Source: Algorimicrobium algoritergicola
GTDB taxonomy: Bacteria; Bacteroidota; Bacteroidia; Flavobacteriales; Flavobacteriaceae
Reading direction: 5' to 3'
Length of the DNA: 64,000 nucleotides
Assembly: GCF_008086165.1 (NCBI RefSeq)
Contig: NZ_VSKL01000001.1
Coordinates: forward strand, 372,001 to 436,000
Position numbers and translations under genes: made by a program. The notes under the pieces are model-generated. The model was not told where the DNA came from, ran no database searches, and saw only the letters and a list, made by a program, of their open reading frames with translations. Position 1 is the stretch's first letter. Each line of letters starts with the position of its first letter. This document shows, piece by piece, positions 1 through 9,163 of the stretch.

Positions 1-204
1 ATCATTATTAGGATCCGATGTATATCTAGATTTTGCATCTGCAATAGAAATTTCTATTCCAGTGGATAATAAAGTGTTTAATCGTGCATTTTCTTCATCA
101 CCTAAACTTGTAGGAATGGTGTAATCGTCATCTTGAACACAAGATACAATAGCTAAACTAGCAACTACTGTTAATACTAGGGTTAAAAATTTATTTGTTT
201 TCAT
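1..204 (-). CDS. Lipoprotein, probably DUF5689-type, N-terminal fragment
   Basis: Only the first 68 codons lie in the window; the frame is still open at base 1. The start is ATG at 202-204. A short basic N-terminus and hydrophobic core lead to a lipobox ending LAIVSC, so the protein should be acylated at Cys22, followed by VQDDD, an acidic stretch of the kind associated with surface export of Bacteroidota lipoproteins. The next stretch (GIEISIADAKS) resembles the start of DUF5689 domains; that family call is from memory of the pattern and tentative. The gene begins 32 bp after the stop of the upstream TonB receptor on the same strand, so the two are probably cotranscribed and may form a receptor/lipoprotein pair in the outer membrane. 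Confidence 0.6.
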   Translation of the reverse strand, partial: MKTNKFLTLVLTVVASLAIVSCVQDDDYTIPTSLGDEENARLNTLLSTGIEISIADAKSRYTSDPNND

Positions 205-236
205 AATCAATAATACGTTTAATTAATTTTTCTTTT

Positions 237-2984
237 TTAGAATCTAAAGTTAACATTTACAAAATAAGTAGCACCACGTCCATACCAGTATTTTGGTCCA
301 AATTGACGTTTACCTGTTTGATTGTCAGCTAACAATTCGTTGTAATTTGCATTTCTACCTTGTTCAAAACCACCTGTTTTGTAAATCTCATCCAATAGGT
401 TATTTACACTAGCAAATACACCAATATAATAATCACCAATTTTCCAAGATTTTCCACCTGTTAAGTTTACGGTAAAATACGCGTCAATTTCTTCTTGTTT
501 TAATAAGTCGGTTGCTACATTTTCATCGTAATTATTAATTGGCAAACCATCATTAGCTAAATAAAAGTTTTGAGTTCTTAATAATGGACTCACATCAATA
601 TATGCATTTGCTAAATAGTTAACCGTTGCTCCAAAGAACCAGTAGTCTGGATCGCGATATTCAAAACCTAATGAATACGCTTGTTGTGGTCCTCCTGCAA
701 TTTTATAATCTTTTAAATTAGATGTAAATGTTTGCGTTTTACCAAAACTTGTAGAGGTTAAATATAAATCAGGGTTGTTATCATAGGTATATTGACCTAC
801 TGCAGCTACACCTTTTAATTTAATAGTTGGTGTTACTTGTGCTTCAATACCTAATTCAGCACCAATGTGCTTTTTATCTACACCTTGTAAAACTTCCTGA
901 ACAAAAGCAGATGTATCGTTAAACTCTTCACCTACGTTGGTAATACCATCCGCATAATAGAATCCAATTTCATTGGCATCTTCAATTTTCGTGTAGTAAC
1001 CTGTTAATTTAGCCTTCACAATTGGTGATCTGAAAATATAACTTGCATCAAACGATGTAATTTTTTCCTCCGTTATATTATCAACGACACTATTGTTATC
1101 TCTTGAGTTAGAATAAGTGTTTCTAATAGTTGGTGCTTTTGTAAGATAACCACCATTCACATCAATTAAGTGCTTTCCAGTTATTTTATAAGTAAGTCCA
1201 GCTTTTGCACCTACACCTGTAAAGTTTAATTTCTCACCTTTTCCTAATGATAAATTTCCTAAAAACGCACTGTTTTCCCAAAGACCTTCACGTTGGTATG
1301 ATGTACTTGTTACGCTTCCTGAAAGATAGAAATCTACTTTACTATATTTAAATTGTGCTTGTGCATATCCTGAAATAACATCGGCAAAAATATTATAGTT
1401 GTAACGGAACTTATCACCTTCACCAATAACACGATTCGGATTTTGGTTATCATACTGGTAGTTATCAAACGAATCAACGTTTAAAACACCATTACCACCT
1501 AATAAATCAATTATTTCACCAAAGTTTTTCGACTTTAGGTTCTTGTAATTTATAGCAGCATTTAAAATGATATGATCATTAATTTCCGTGTTGAAAATAG
1601 AGTTCACCGTAATTTGTTTATCGTCACTACGGTCTTCATATAATACATACGCGTTTGTATCACCTACAGACGCATTGGTAACATTGGCATCTAAAATACG
1701 TTCCCAATCTATCTGGCCACCATTCATAAAGTTTTGTTCCGCAATATAAGCGCCTGCAAAATCAGGACCATCATTATCTGCTAAAAAGTAACTTGGTAAA
1801 TCTTGGTAATAAGCAGGACTTGGATTTCCGCCACCACCATAATCTAAACGGCTGTTTCCTATTTTACCATATTGGTAACCCACATTGGTATTTAAAGTTG
1901 TTTTGCTATTAATATCCCAATAATGGTTTAACATAAAGATTGGCTCTTCAATTTCTTTGATACGTGAATTTTTCTTTTCACCATCTAACCAACCCCAATA
2001 TTCGTTGTATTTAATATCTTTTAAATCGTAAACCTCTTGTGTATTAGGAGACGATTTCCCACGACGGTTTGGCGTGTACATAGATGTAAAGTTCAAACTG
2101 TGTTTGTCATTAATTTGTTTTTCAACAGCCACAAAAAATGAATTAGCATCATACAACGTCGCGTCTTGATAACCTTCATTTCCCCAGCGTCTTCCGCCCA
2201 TTACAGCGTAAGACCAACCACCTTCTAATAAACCAGAGGCATAACTAGCCATAACACGGTTTGTATAACTTCTATTTGAAGATGAATACGTTACACGACC
2301 GCCTTCACGATATTGTGATGCACGAACATTCATATTAGTTGTTCCTAAAATACCACCAAAATTATAGGCTGAAGGTGCTAAACCAGTTGTTAATTCCTGG
2401 TTACGAAGCATGTCATTTAATCCACCCCAATCACTCCATTGTGGTCTACCATCATAAATTTTGTTCATTTCGATACCGTTAATCAAAACCGAACCGTTTT
2501 CAGAATCTAAACCTCTTACTCTATAGAATGAAGAACTCCATTCAAAAGCAGCTGTTCTTTGAAACACATCTTGAGAAGATTGTAGTAAACCTGAAATATT
2601 ATCAAGTCCACCAGATTCGTCATCTAATTCATCATCTGTAAGATTAATAGTAAACAAATCAGCCGATGTATCTCTTTCCAGAGACATATCAGTGATATTT
2701 ACTGTTTGCCCTTCATTAATGACAATTGGATATCTTTTAAAGACATATTCGTCTTTAGATATTCTTAAAATCTGATCTCCCATTGGTAAATTTGAAGAAA
2801 ATTCAAACATACCGTTTTCATCAGTTGTGGTTGTGATGTCTGTACCTTCAATGGTAACAGTTACATTTCGAATTGGATCGAAAGAAAGGGCTTCAGTGAC
2901 ACTTCCTTTTACTACTGTTTGTTGAGCAAACGCAGTAATTGTCGCGAAAAATCCGAATAAAAAAACAATTAAACTTTTTTTCAT
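237..2984 (-). CDS. TonB-dependent receptor with carboxypeptidase-regulatory-like domain
   Basis: 915-residue outer-membrane active transporter. Residues 1-20 are a signal peptide ending AFAQ. About residues 23-100 form a carboxypeptidase D regulatory-like beta-sandwich (GSVTEA...DENGMFEF). The plug follows at roughly 125-230 (VRGLDSENGSVLINGIEMN), then a long beta-barrel ending in NVNFRF with the terminal Phe usual for BAM substrates. The plug has the DGRPQWSDWGG pattern also seen in the receptor at 4795-7353, so the two look like the same subfamily. A TAnnTTTG promoter lies about 60 bp upstream and the lipoprotein gene follows downstream. The divergent neighbour is a secreted nuclease/phosphatase, which hints at phosphorylated or nucleic-acid-derived substrates; that is inference, and the substrate is unknown. 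Confidence 0.9.
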   Translation of the reverse strand: MKKSLIVFLFGFFATITAFAQQTVVKGSVTEALSFDPIRNVTVTIEGTDITTTTDENGMFEFSSNLPMGDQILRISKDEYVFKRYPIVINEGQTVNITDMSLERDTSADLFTINLTDDELDDESGGLDNISGLLQSSQDVFQRTAAFEWSSSFYRVRGLDSENGSVLINGIEMNKIYDGRPQWSDWGGLNDMLRNQELTTGLAPSAYNFGGILGTTNMNVRASQYREGGRVTYSSSNRSYTNRVMASYASGLLEGGWSYAVMGGRRWGNEGYQDATLYDANSFFVAVEKQINDKHSLNFTSMYTPNRRGKSSPNTQEVYDLKDIKYNEYWGWLDGEKKNSRIKEIEEPIFMLNHYWDINSKTTLNTNVGYQYGKIGNSRLDYGGGGNPSPAYYQDLPSYFLADNDGPDFAGAYIAEQNFMNGGQIDWERILDANVTNASVGDTNAYVLYEDRSDDKQITVNSIFNTEINDHIILNAAINYKNLKSKNFGEIIDLLGGNGVLNVDSFDNYQYDNQNPNRVIGEGDKFRYNYNIFADVISGYAQAQFKYSKVDFYLSGSVTSTSYQREGLWENSAFLGNLSLGKGEKLNFTGVGAKAGLTYKITGKHLIDVNGGYLTKAPTIRNTYSNSRDNNSVVDNITEEKITSFDASYIFRSPIVKAKLTGYYTKIEDANEIGFYYADGITNVGEEFNDTSAFVQEVLQGVDKKHIGAELGIEAQVTPTIKLKGVAAVGQYTYDNNPDLYLTSTSFGKTQTFTSNLKDYKIAGGPQQAYSLGFEYRDPDYWFFGATVNYLANAYIDVSPLLRTQNFYLANDGLPINNYDENVATDLLKQEEIDAYFTVNLTGGKSWKIGDYYIGVFASVNNLLDEIYKTGGFEQGRNANYNELLADNQTGKRQFGPKYWYGRGATYFVNVNFRF

Positions 2985-3045
2985 ACTAGAATTTATAATT
3001 AAAAAAATTGATACTTTGCGTTAAATGTTAATTAAATTAAGCGTG

Positions 3046-3053
3046 CAAATTTA
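3046..3053 (-). promoter_or_regulatory. Putative -7 element for the TonB receptor
   Basis: On the minus strand this reads TAAATTTG, a full match to the Bacteroidota -7 consensus TAnnTTTG, about 60 bp upstream of the receptor start at 2984. No clear TTG is seen at -33. Confidence 0.5.
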
Positions 3054-3073
3054 CATTATTTATAATAAATATC

Positions 3074-3081
3074 TACTTTTG
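3074..3081 (+). promoter_or_regulatory. Putative -7 element for the secreted nuclease
   Basis: TACTTTTG matches TAnnTTTG and lies about 45 bp upstream of the ATG at 3127. It sits only 20 bp from the oppositely directed element at 3046-3053, so the two divergent promoters would overlap and could be co-regulated. Confidence 0.45.
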
Positions 3082-3126
3082 GCGTAAGATTTGTATTAAC
3101 ATAACTTAAACATAACACACAATTTA

Positions 3127-4176
3127 ATGAAAAAATTCAAAATTTGGATCACTATAGTTCTTGTATGCGTTGCTATAACTGCAAAGGCTCAAGATGGTAA
3201 GAAATTTAAAATTCATACGGTAGCCTTTTATAATCTAGAAAATTTATTTGACACCATTAATGATCCTAATAAAAATGATGAGGCTAGCCCAATCATGGAA
3301 ATGAAGATTAACACCAGTGATATTTACAAAAAGAAAGTAGTAAATATGGCACGTGTAATAGCTGATATTGGTACAGATACGGCTAAAAATTCACCTGTAA
3401 TTATTGGTGTTTCGGAGGTTGAAAATCAAGATGTTTTAGAAGATTTGGTTAATGATCCACAACTTATTTCTAAAGATTATGGTATTGTGCATTATGATTC
3501 ACCAGACCGTCGCGGTATTGATGTTGGTTTATTATATCAGAAAAAATATTTTACACCTATTAACACCAGTAATCATGAATTAATAATTTATGATGATTCT
3601 CGCGAGCGCGTTTACACCAGAGATCAACTTTTGGTAAGTGGTAAATTGGAAGGCGAAATGATTCATATAATTGTTAATCACTGGCCATCTAGAAGTGGTG
3701 GTGAAGCCAGAAGTAGACCAAAACGTGTTGCTGCTGCTGGATTGAGTAAAAAAATAATTGATTCGCTACAAACTATTGATCCATACGCTAAAATTATATT
3801 AATGGGCGATTTAAATGACGATCCTACCAATGAGAGCGTAAAGAAGGTTTTAGGAGCTAAAAGCGACAAGGAAGATATTGAGCTTAAAGGCATTTATAAC
3901 CCTTTTGAAAAGTTGTTTAAAATGGGTGTCGGCTCAAATGCGTATAGAGACAGTTGGAGTTTATTTGATCAAGTATTAATAACACAACCTTTTTTAGAAA
4001 GAGATTATAGCTCTTTACGTTTTTATCAGGCGCATGTGTTCAATAAAAATTATTTAGTAAACAAAAGAGGCAAATATAAAGGTTATCCATTACGAAGTTT
4101 TGCCGATGGTGGTTTTACGGATGGTTTTAGTGATCACTTTCCAGCCTATATATACTTAATTAAGGAAGTGAAGTAA
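3127..4176 (+). CDS. Secreted endonuclease/exonuclease/phosphatase family protein
   Basis: 349 residues with a signal peptide (about 1-21, ending TAKAQ). It has the metal-dependent DNase I/sphingomyelinase fold: the N-terminal NLENLFDT motif, the metal-binding Glu in IIGVSEVEN, the catalytic His region IIVNHWPSR, the Asp/Asn pair in ILMGDLNDDP, and the C-terminal SDHFP His. All key residues appear intact, so an active phosphodiesterase or nuclease exported to the periplasm or surface is expected. It is transcribed away from a TonB receptor/lipoprotein pair, which suggests the nuclease prepares substrate that the receptor imports; that is inference. A strong terminator follows. Confidence 0.85.
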   Translation: MKKFKIWITIVLVCVAITAKAQDGKKFKIHTVAFYNLENLFDTINDPNKNDEASPIMEMKINTSDIYKKKVVNMARVIADIGTDTAKNSPVIIGVSEVENQDVLEDLVNDPQLISKDYGIVHYDSPDRRGIDVGLLYQKKYFTPINTSNHELIIYDDSRERVYTRDQLLVSGKLEGEMIHIIVNHWPSRSGGEARSRPKRVAAAGLSKKIIDSLQTIDPYAKIILMGDLNDDPTNESVKKVLGAKSDKEDIELKGIYNPFEKLFKMGVGSNAYRDSWSLFDQVLITQPFLERDYSSLRFYQAHVFNKNYLVNKRGKYKGYPLRSFADGGFTDGFSDHFPAYIYLIKEVK

Positions 4177-4197
4177 ACATATACATTTCTCAAAAAT

Positions 4198-4235
4198 AAA
4201 AAGTGCCTTTAATAAATTTTAAAGGCACTTTTTTT
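4198..4235. terminator. Bidirectional intrinsic terminator
   Basis: A perfect 15-bp stem (AAAAAGTGCCTTTAA with its complement) around a short AT loop, with a T-run on the plus side and an A-run on the other side. It lies between the converging nuclease gene and the four-TM protein gene, so it can stop transcription from both. Confidence 0.9.
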
Positions 4236-4253
4236 ATATTGGATTGTAGCATT

Positions 4254-4694
4254 CTAGCCGATCCACAAATGCCATGGAATTTTTGCCAAAATAAGAATTA
4301 ATGCTATGGTATAAAAAACAGCTATCATTCTAAATTTAGCTTTAGATGTTAGTTTCTTTTTATGTTTAGAATAACCTATTGTAATTAATGCTATGGCAAT
4401 AATCATGGTTAATGGATGTTCTACAATATTAGATCTTAAAGCACTATTTTTCATCACGGCACCCATTCCCATTTCGCTAATAATAGACATGTAATCTGCC
4501 GCAAAGTAGAATACAATACCAAGTAGTAACTGAATGTGCGATACGATTAAGGTAAACAAAGATATTCTGAAATCTTTAGCTGAATATTCCTTTCCAGCCA
4601 TGGCTTTTACAATGGCATTTAAAGTAGCTACAACTAGGATTAAAAGCACAAAATAGGCCCAACCAGAATGTAACATTTTTATGGTATTATACAT
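4254..4694 (-). CDS. Four-TM membrane protein, cytochrome-b-like
   Basis: 146 residues with four hydrophobic segments at about residues 10-30, 45-68, 90-108 and 120-140, and no signal peptide. Histidines lie in or near the membrane segments (H9, SHIQ, EHPL and PWHLW near the C-terminus), the kind of arrangement seen in small haem-b or cytochrome-like membrane proteins, but haem binding is only a guess. It is a single gene with a TAnnTTTG promoter 27 bp upstream and a bidirectional terminator downstream. The adjacent TonB receptor gene has its own terminator between the two, so they are probably separate transcripts. I do not recognise a precise function. Confidence 0.7.
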   Translation of the reverse strand: MYNTIKMLHSGWAYFVLLILVVATLNAIVKAMAGKEYSAKDFRISLFTLIVSHIQLLLGIVFYFAADYMSIISEMGMGAVMKNSALRSNIVEHPLTMIIAIALITIGYSKHKKKLTSKAKFRMIAVFYTIALILILAKIPWHLWIG

Positions 4695-4720
4695 GTTTTA
4701 AAGTTTAATAGTTAGTATTA

Positions 4721-4728
4721 CAAATGTA
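4721..4728 (-). promoter_or_regulatory. Putative -7 element for the four-TM protein gene
   Basis: Reads TACATTTG on the minus strand, a full TAnnTTTG match 27 bp upstream of the start at 4694. No TTG at -33 was identified. Confidence 0.45.
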
Positions 4729-4742
4729 ATAAATAAAGCGTA

Positions 4743-4775
4743 TAAAAAAACCGCTTCGGTATGTGAAGCGGTTTT
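4743..4775 (-). terminator. Intrinsic terminator of the TonB receptor gene
   Basis: An 11-bp stem (AAAACCGCTTC with its complement) around a 7-nt loop; on the minus strand it is followed by a T-run (revcomp of 4744-4750). It lies 20 bp after the stop of the receptor gene at 4795. Confidence 0.88.
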
Positions 4776-4794
4776 AGTATTATTTAATAGGAAT

Positions 4795-7353
4795 TTAGAA
4801 GTTAAAACGGATACTTGTATTCCAAGTTCTTCCGTAACCAAAACGACCATTATTACTTGTATTAACACCCTTATAGTTTTCTTCTGGGTTAGCAGAAGCT
4901 TGAGTGTTACCATTAACAGCCTCTAAATACACTTCATCAAAAACGTTATTTACGTTTAAACGAAACTGAACAGATCTCTTATTGTCTTTACCAACCAACA
5001 TTTTATATGAAAATCCTGCATCCACCGTATCATAAGAAGGCAATGAAAGTGGTGCTAATTCTAATGAACCTGAAGAGAATATATCATTATTCCAATTCCA
5101 AGCAGCATCAAAACTTGTTCTAGGCAAGAACTCATAACTACCATTAATACCAGCAGTAACTTGAGCAGCCTCACCAACACTGAAACCATCAATCACGATT
5201 TCTTCGTCATCACCAATTTGAGTACCATCTTGATTAAATGTTCTTTGAGTAGCATTGTCTTTAAACTGCCATTCACCTAAAGATAAGAATCCATTTAATC
5301 TTAAATTATCAAGTGGACGTGTCATTACTTCAAGTTCAACACCGTAGTGTACTTGTTTTACACCTAGTGTTTGGAAACTTAAGAAATCAACACCATCCCT
5401 ACCATTACTTCTATACTTAACAACATTATCCCAAGTGGTATGGTACGCATTTAAATTAGCAGAAATACGACGACCACCATTAAATTGGTATCCAACTTCG
5501 AAACCAGTAATTTCTTCATTTTCCGCTTCTGGTGATAATAACTCATTACTACTTCTATCGTTTTGGTATAGCGTGTCATGGAATGGTTGACGTGAGTAAT
5601 AACCAACATTAGCAAATACTTTATGCATTGAGCTAATTTCATAAGCCGCACCAGCTTTTAGGTTAAAACCTAAATTATTCACTTTTTCAGAATCTTCAGA
5701 AACACCTTCAAGTTCCGCATTTAAAAACTCTGTTCTTACGTGAGACTGGTTAGATACTGCACCTTGAAAAAAGGCTGAAAAATTATCTTTAACATATTCT
5801 AATTGTCCAAAAACACCTGCATAATTAATTTTTTCTTCGTAATCATAACCAAAACGTTGTGTGTGATCTGTGTTTGGATTAAAGAACACTTCCCATGGGT
5901 TAATTCCACCGGCTTCCGTTAATTGATAATCTCCACCATTATAGGCACTATTTGCACTTACTGAATTTATGTTAGGATTTACAAATTCTCTAATATCTCT
6001 AAAGTGAAAACCATTATACAAACGGACATCAGCACCAATGTTTAAATTTAAGTTTTCTGTTAACTGATTGTTATAGCTTGTCACTAAACCAGCCCAGTTG
6101 TGGTTATTATTTGAACCTCTTACATACAAAAACTCATCTGTATTTCTGTCCGTAATTGCTTGTGCAAAACTACCACGTCCCATAGAACCGTAAAGCACCG
6201 TTGATAAAGATGATTTATCATTTATAGTCCAATCCCAGTTTAAGTTAGCAACTGGTTTGTGGTAAATATTACGACCACCTGGATACGCACCACCATGTAA
6301 TGTATTTGGGCTATCCACACCGTCAAAATTCCATGAATTATAACGTCTACCTCTATCGCTTTCTAAAAATTCGCTAATACGCGCTCCTCCAGCTGCCGCA
6401 TGCCACTGTGGTGCACCAGTTAACAAGAAGTTTAAAGAGTGATTTTCCCCAGCTTGGTAACCAACAGATAAAAAGTATGTTTGACCTTGACCTTGGGTAT
6501 TATCCACATAACCATCACCTTGCCAGTGACCTAATAATCCAGAAAAAGACCAGCCTTTATCACTAACACCTGTTGAGAAATAGGCAGTAGATTTGATATA
6601 GTTATCATTACCTACCATTTGCTCTACAAAACCACCTTCTTTTTTATCAATAGTTTTGGTAACAATGTTTACCGTACCACCAACAGAAGAAATAGCTAAT
6701 TTTGATGCTCCTAAACCACGTTGTACTTGAATAGCATTTGCAACTTCCGTTACACCTTGCCAGTTAGACCAGTACATCTTACCATCTTCCATACCGTTAA
6801 TTGGTTGGCCATTTAATAAGAATGCCGTGTTTGTTTGATCGAAACCACGCAAAAACATTTGACTTTCACCAAATCCACCATTTTGAACAACCTGAATAGA
6901 AGGTGTTGTTTTTAATAATGCTGGCAAATCAAAGTTACCTGCCTTTTGTTGAATTTCTGAAGCTTTAATAGTAGAAACAGCAATTGGTGTTGCTCTATCT
7001 TCGGCTAAATCAATAACACCAGATCCTACAATAACAACTTCCTCTAACGTATTATCACTAGTTAAAACAATATTACCTAAATCTTGATTTCCTGTTACTG
7101 TAACAGTTTTAGTTCCGTAACCTACAAACGAAATTACTAATGTAGCATTCGTGCTTTCAGTAGTAATTGTAAATTCTCCATCAAAATTAGAAGATACACC
7201 GTTGGTGGTACCTTTTTCAATGATGTTGGCACCAGGTAGCGGCGCGTTCATTTCGGCATCCATGATTGTACCTGATACAGTACTTTGAGCCATTGTCATA
7301 CCAGTAAACAAAATCGCTACTGCTAAAAATAATAATCTTGTAATTTTTTTCAT
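4795..7353 (-). CDS. TonB-dependent receptor with carboxypeptidase-regulatory-like domain
   Basis: 852 residues. A signal peptide (1-22, ending MTMAQ) is followed by a carboxypeptidase-regulatory-like domain at about 25-107 (GTIMDAEMNAPLPGANI). The plug is at about 115-240, with MFLRGFDQTNTAFLLNG and WSNWQGV, and a beta-barrel ends in TSIRFNF with a terminal Phe. Plug and barrel motifs resemble those of the receptor at 237-2984, so the pair may be distant paralogues. There is no SusD-like or lipoprotein partner next to it. It has its own promoter (7386-7393) and terminator (4743-4775) and so looks monocistronic despite following pgi. The substrate is unknown. Confidence 0.9.
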   Translation of the reverse strand: MKKITRLLFLAVAILFTGMTMAQSTVSGTIMDAEMNAPLPGANIIEKGTTNGVSSNFDGEFTITTESTNATLVISFVGYGTKTVTVTGNQDLGNIVLTSDNTLEEVVIVGSGVIDLAEDRATPIAVSTIKASEIQQKAGNFDLPALLKTTPSIQVVQNGGFGESQMFLRGFDQTNTAFLLNGQPINGMEDGKMYWSNWQGVTEVANAIQVQRGLGASKLAISSVGGTVNIVTKTIDKKEGGFVEQMVGNDNYIKSTAYFSTGVSDKGWSFSGLLGHWQGDGYVDNTQGQGQTYFLSVGYQAGENHSLNFLLTGAPQWHAAAGGARISEFLESDRGRRYNSWNFDGVDSPNTLHGGAYPGGRNIYHKPVANLNWDWTINDKSSLSTVLYGSMGRGSFAQAITDRNTDEFLYVRGSNNNHNWAGLVTSYNNQLTENLNLNIGADVRLYNGFHFRDIREFVNPNINSVSANSAYNGGDYQLTEAGGINPWEVFFNPNTDHTQRFGYDYEEKINYAGVFGQLEYVKDNFSAFFQGAVSNQSHVRTEFLNAELEGVSEDSEKVNNLGFNLKAGAAYEISSMHKVFANVGYYSRQPFHDTLYQNDRSSNELLSPEAENEEITGFEVGYQFNGGRRISANLNAYHTTWDNVVKYRSNGRDGVDFLSFQTLGVKQVHYGVELEVMTRPLDNLRLNGFLSLGEWQFKDNATQRTFNQDGTQIGDDEEIVIDGFSVGEAAQVTAGINGSYEFLPRTSFDAAWNWNNDIFSSGSLELAPLSLPSYDTVDAGFSYKMLVGKDNKRSVQFRLNVNNVFDEVYLEAVNGNTQASANPEENYKGVNTSNNGRFGYGRTWNTSIRFNF

Positions 7354-7385
7354 TGTATTAAAAAGATTGGTTTTTAAATTTTCGG

Positions 7386-7393
7386 CAAAATTA
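7386..7393 (-). promoter_or_regulatory. Putative -7 element for the TonB receptor at 4795-7353
   Basis: Reads TAATTTTG on the minus strand, a full TAnnTTTG match 33 bp upstream of the receptor start, in the 165-bp gap after pgi. Confidence 0.5.
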
Positions 7394-7518
7394 ATCCTTT
7401 AAAGCATATTAACATGAATTTAAGGTTAAGTTTTTACGCTTGGATGAAGATAACACTTAATATGTATTAATAATATGATATAAAATAAAGCTATCAACAT
7501 GGTTTTCAACAATAAAAA

Positions 7519-9159
7519 TCACTTTTTTAAATAATACTTCAATATTTTGGCAGTGGAAGCATCATGATTGGCAAAAGTGTTATTTTTTATATCCTGTAAA
7601 ATATTTGTGGCTAATTGCTTGCCTAGTTCTACACCAAACTGATCATAGCTGTATATATTCCAAATAATGCCTTGGACAAATATTTTATGTTCATAAAGCG
7701 CAATGAGCTTCCCTAAACTTTCTGGTGTTAACTTTTTTATGAAGATGGTATTTGATGGATTATTACCTTCAAATACTTTAAAAGGAACTAATGATTGAAT
7801 ATTTTCTAAAGGTTTGCCTTGCTTTTCAAATTCCGCAAGAACATCCGATTCCGTTTTTCCATTCATTAAGGCTTCGGTTTGAGCAATGAAATTGGAAATT
7901 AATTTATCCTGATGATCTTTATTTCCATGCAGTGATTCCGCAAAGCCAATGAAATCGGCTGGAATTAATTTGGTGCCTTGATGGATTAATTGAAGAAATG
8001 CATGCTGTGAATTGGTTCCTGGTTCTCCCCAAATTACCGTTCCTGTTTGGTAATTTACAGATGCTCCATTTCTATCAACAGATTTCCCGTTACTTTCCAT
8101 AGCACCTTGCTGCAAATAGGTTGTAAACTGATTAAGATACTGTGTGTATGGAATAACGGCTTCACTTTCCGTATCGAAAAAATTATTATACCATATACTT
8201 ATTAATGCTAAAACTACCGGGATATTTTTCTTAAAAGGTGCGGTTTTAAAATGATCATCCATTTTATGTGCGCCTTGTAATAGCTCATCAAAATTATCAA
8301 AACCTACCGATAAACTTATGGATAATCCCACGGCGCTCCACAACGAAAACCGGCCACCAACCCAATCCCACATCGGAAATATATTATCAGGATGAATACC
8401 AAAATCTTGAACACGATTACTATTTGTTGAAACAGCTACAAAATGTTTTGCTATAGCCTCTTCTGGAGCGTGCCTTAAAAACCAATCGCGAATCGTGTTA
8501 GCATTAGAAAGCGTTTCTTGAGTGGTAAAACTTTTAGAAACAATAACGAATAATGTAGTTTCTGGGTTGAGTTTTTTAATGACTTCATTAACATGATCAC
8601 CATCTACATTACTAACAAAATGCGTCGTTAACTGGTTTTTATAGAACTGTAACGCTTCAACAACCATAGCAGGCCCCAAATCTGAACCCCCAATACCAAT
8701 GTTTACCACATCCGTAAAGGGCTTACCCATAAATCCGGTAACTTCGCCATTTATTACTTGATTAGTAAACGATTGTATTTGCTTCTTTGCTTGATATATT
8801 TCAGGAATAATATTGACGCCATCTACTAAAACAGTTGCAGTTTCTGGCGCTCTTAAAGCGGTGTGCAAAACAGCACGACCTTCCGTTTCATTAATAATTT
8901 TGCCAGAAAACTGACTTTCAATAGCTGCTTGTAATTTAGTTTCTTCGGCTAGTTTTAGCAGTAAATCTAACGTTTCTTCAGTGATTCTATTTTTTGAAAA
9001 ATCGACAAAAAAATCGTCCCATTCAATTGAAAACGTATCCGCACGACTCCTATCATGAGCAAATAAATCCGTCATTTTCAGATTTTTCATTTCTGAAAAA
9101 TGCTCACGAAGATTTTGCCAAGCCTTGGTAGTTGTTGGACTAATTTTCGATAATGCCAT
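7519..9159 (-). CDS. pgi: Glucose-6-phosphate isomerase
   Basis: 546 residues, full length for the long-form family. It interconverts glucose-6-phosphate and fructose-6-phosphate in the cytoplasm (glycolysis and gluconeogenesis). Visible signatures are [10 protein letters not shown] (sugar-phosphate loop), [29 protein letters not shown], the catalytic Glu/His region around [17 protein letters not shown], and the C-terminal Lys/Gln region with [13 protein letters not shown]. It starts 4 bp after the stop of the M23 lipoprotein gene and ends the four-gene unit DUF3108 - dioxygenase - M23 - pgi. No terminator is obvious before the next gene, which has its own promoter. Confidence 0.97.
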   Translation of the reverse strand: MALSKISPTTTKAWQNLREHFSEMKNLKMTDLFAHDRSRADTFSIEWDDFFVDFSKNRITEETLDLLLKLAEETKLQAAIESQFSGKIINETEGRAVLHTALRAPETATVLVDGVNIIPEIYQAKKQIQSFTNQVINGEVTGFMGKPFTDVVNIGIGGSDLGPAMVVEALQFYKNQLTTHFVSNVDGDHVNEVIKKLNPETTLFVIVSKSFTTQETLSNANTIRDWFLRHAPEEAIAKHFVAVSTNSNRVQDFGIHPDNIFPMWDWVGGRFSLWSAVGLSISLSVGFDNFDELLQGAHKMDDHFKTAPFKKNIPVVLALISIWYNNFFDTESEAVIPYTQYLNQFTTYLQQGAMESNGKSVDRNGASVNYQTGTVIWGEPGTNSQHAFLQLIHQGTKLIPADFIGFAESLHGNKDHQDKLISNFIAQTEALMNGKTESDVLAEFEKQGKPLENIQSLVPFKVFEGNNPSNTIFIKKLTPESLGKLIALYEHKIFVQGIIWNIYSYDQFGVELGKQLATNILQDIKNNTFANHDASTAKILKYYLKK

Positions 9160-9163
9160 AAGC

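Noticed and set aside
4698-4913. 71-codon minus-strand ORF across the receptor 3' end
   Set aside because: It crosses the receptor terminator and is in another frame of the receptor barrel.
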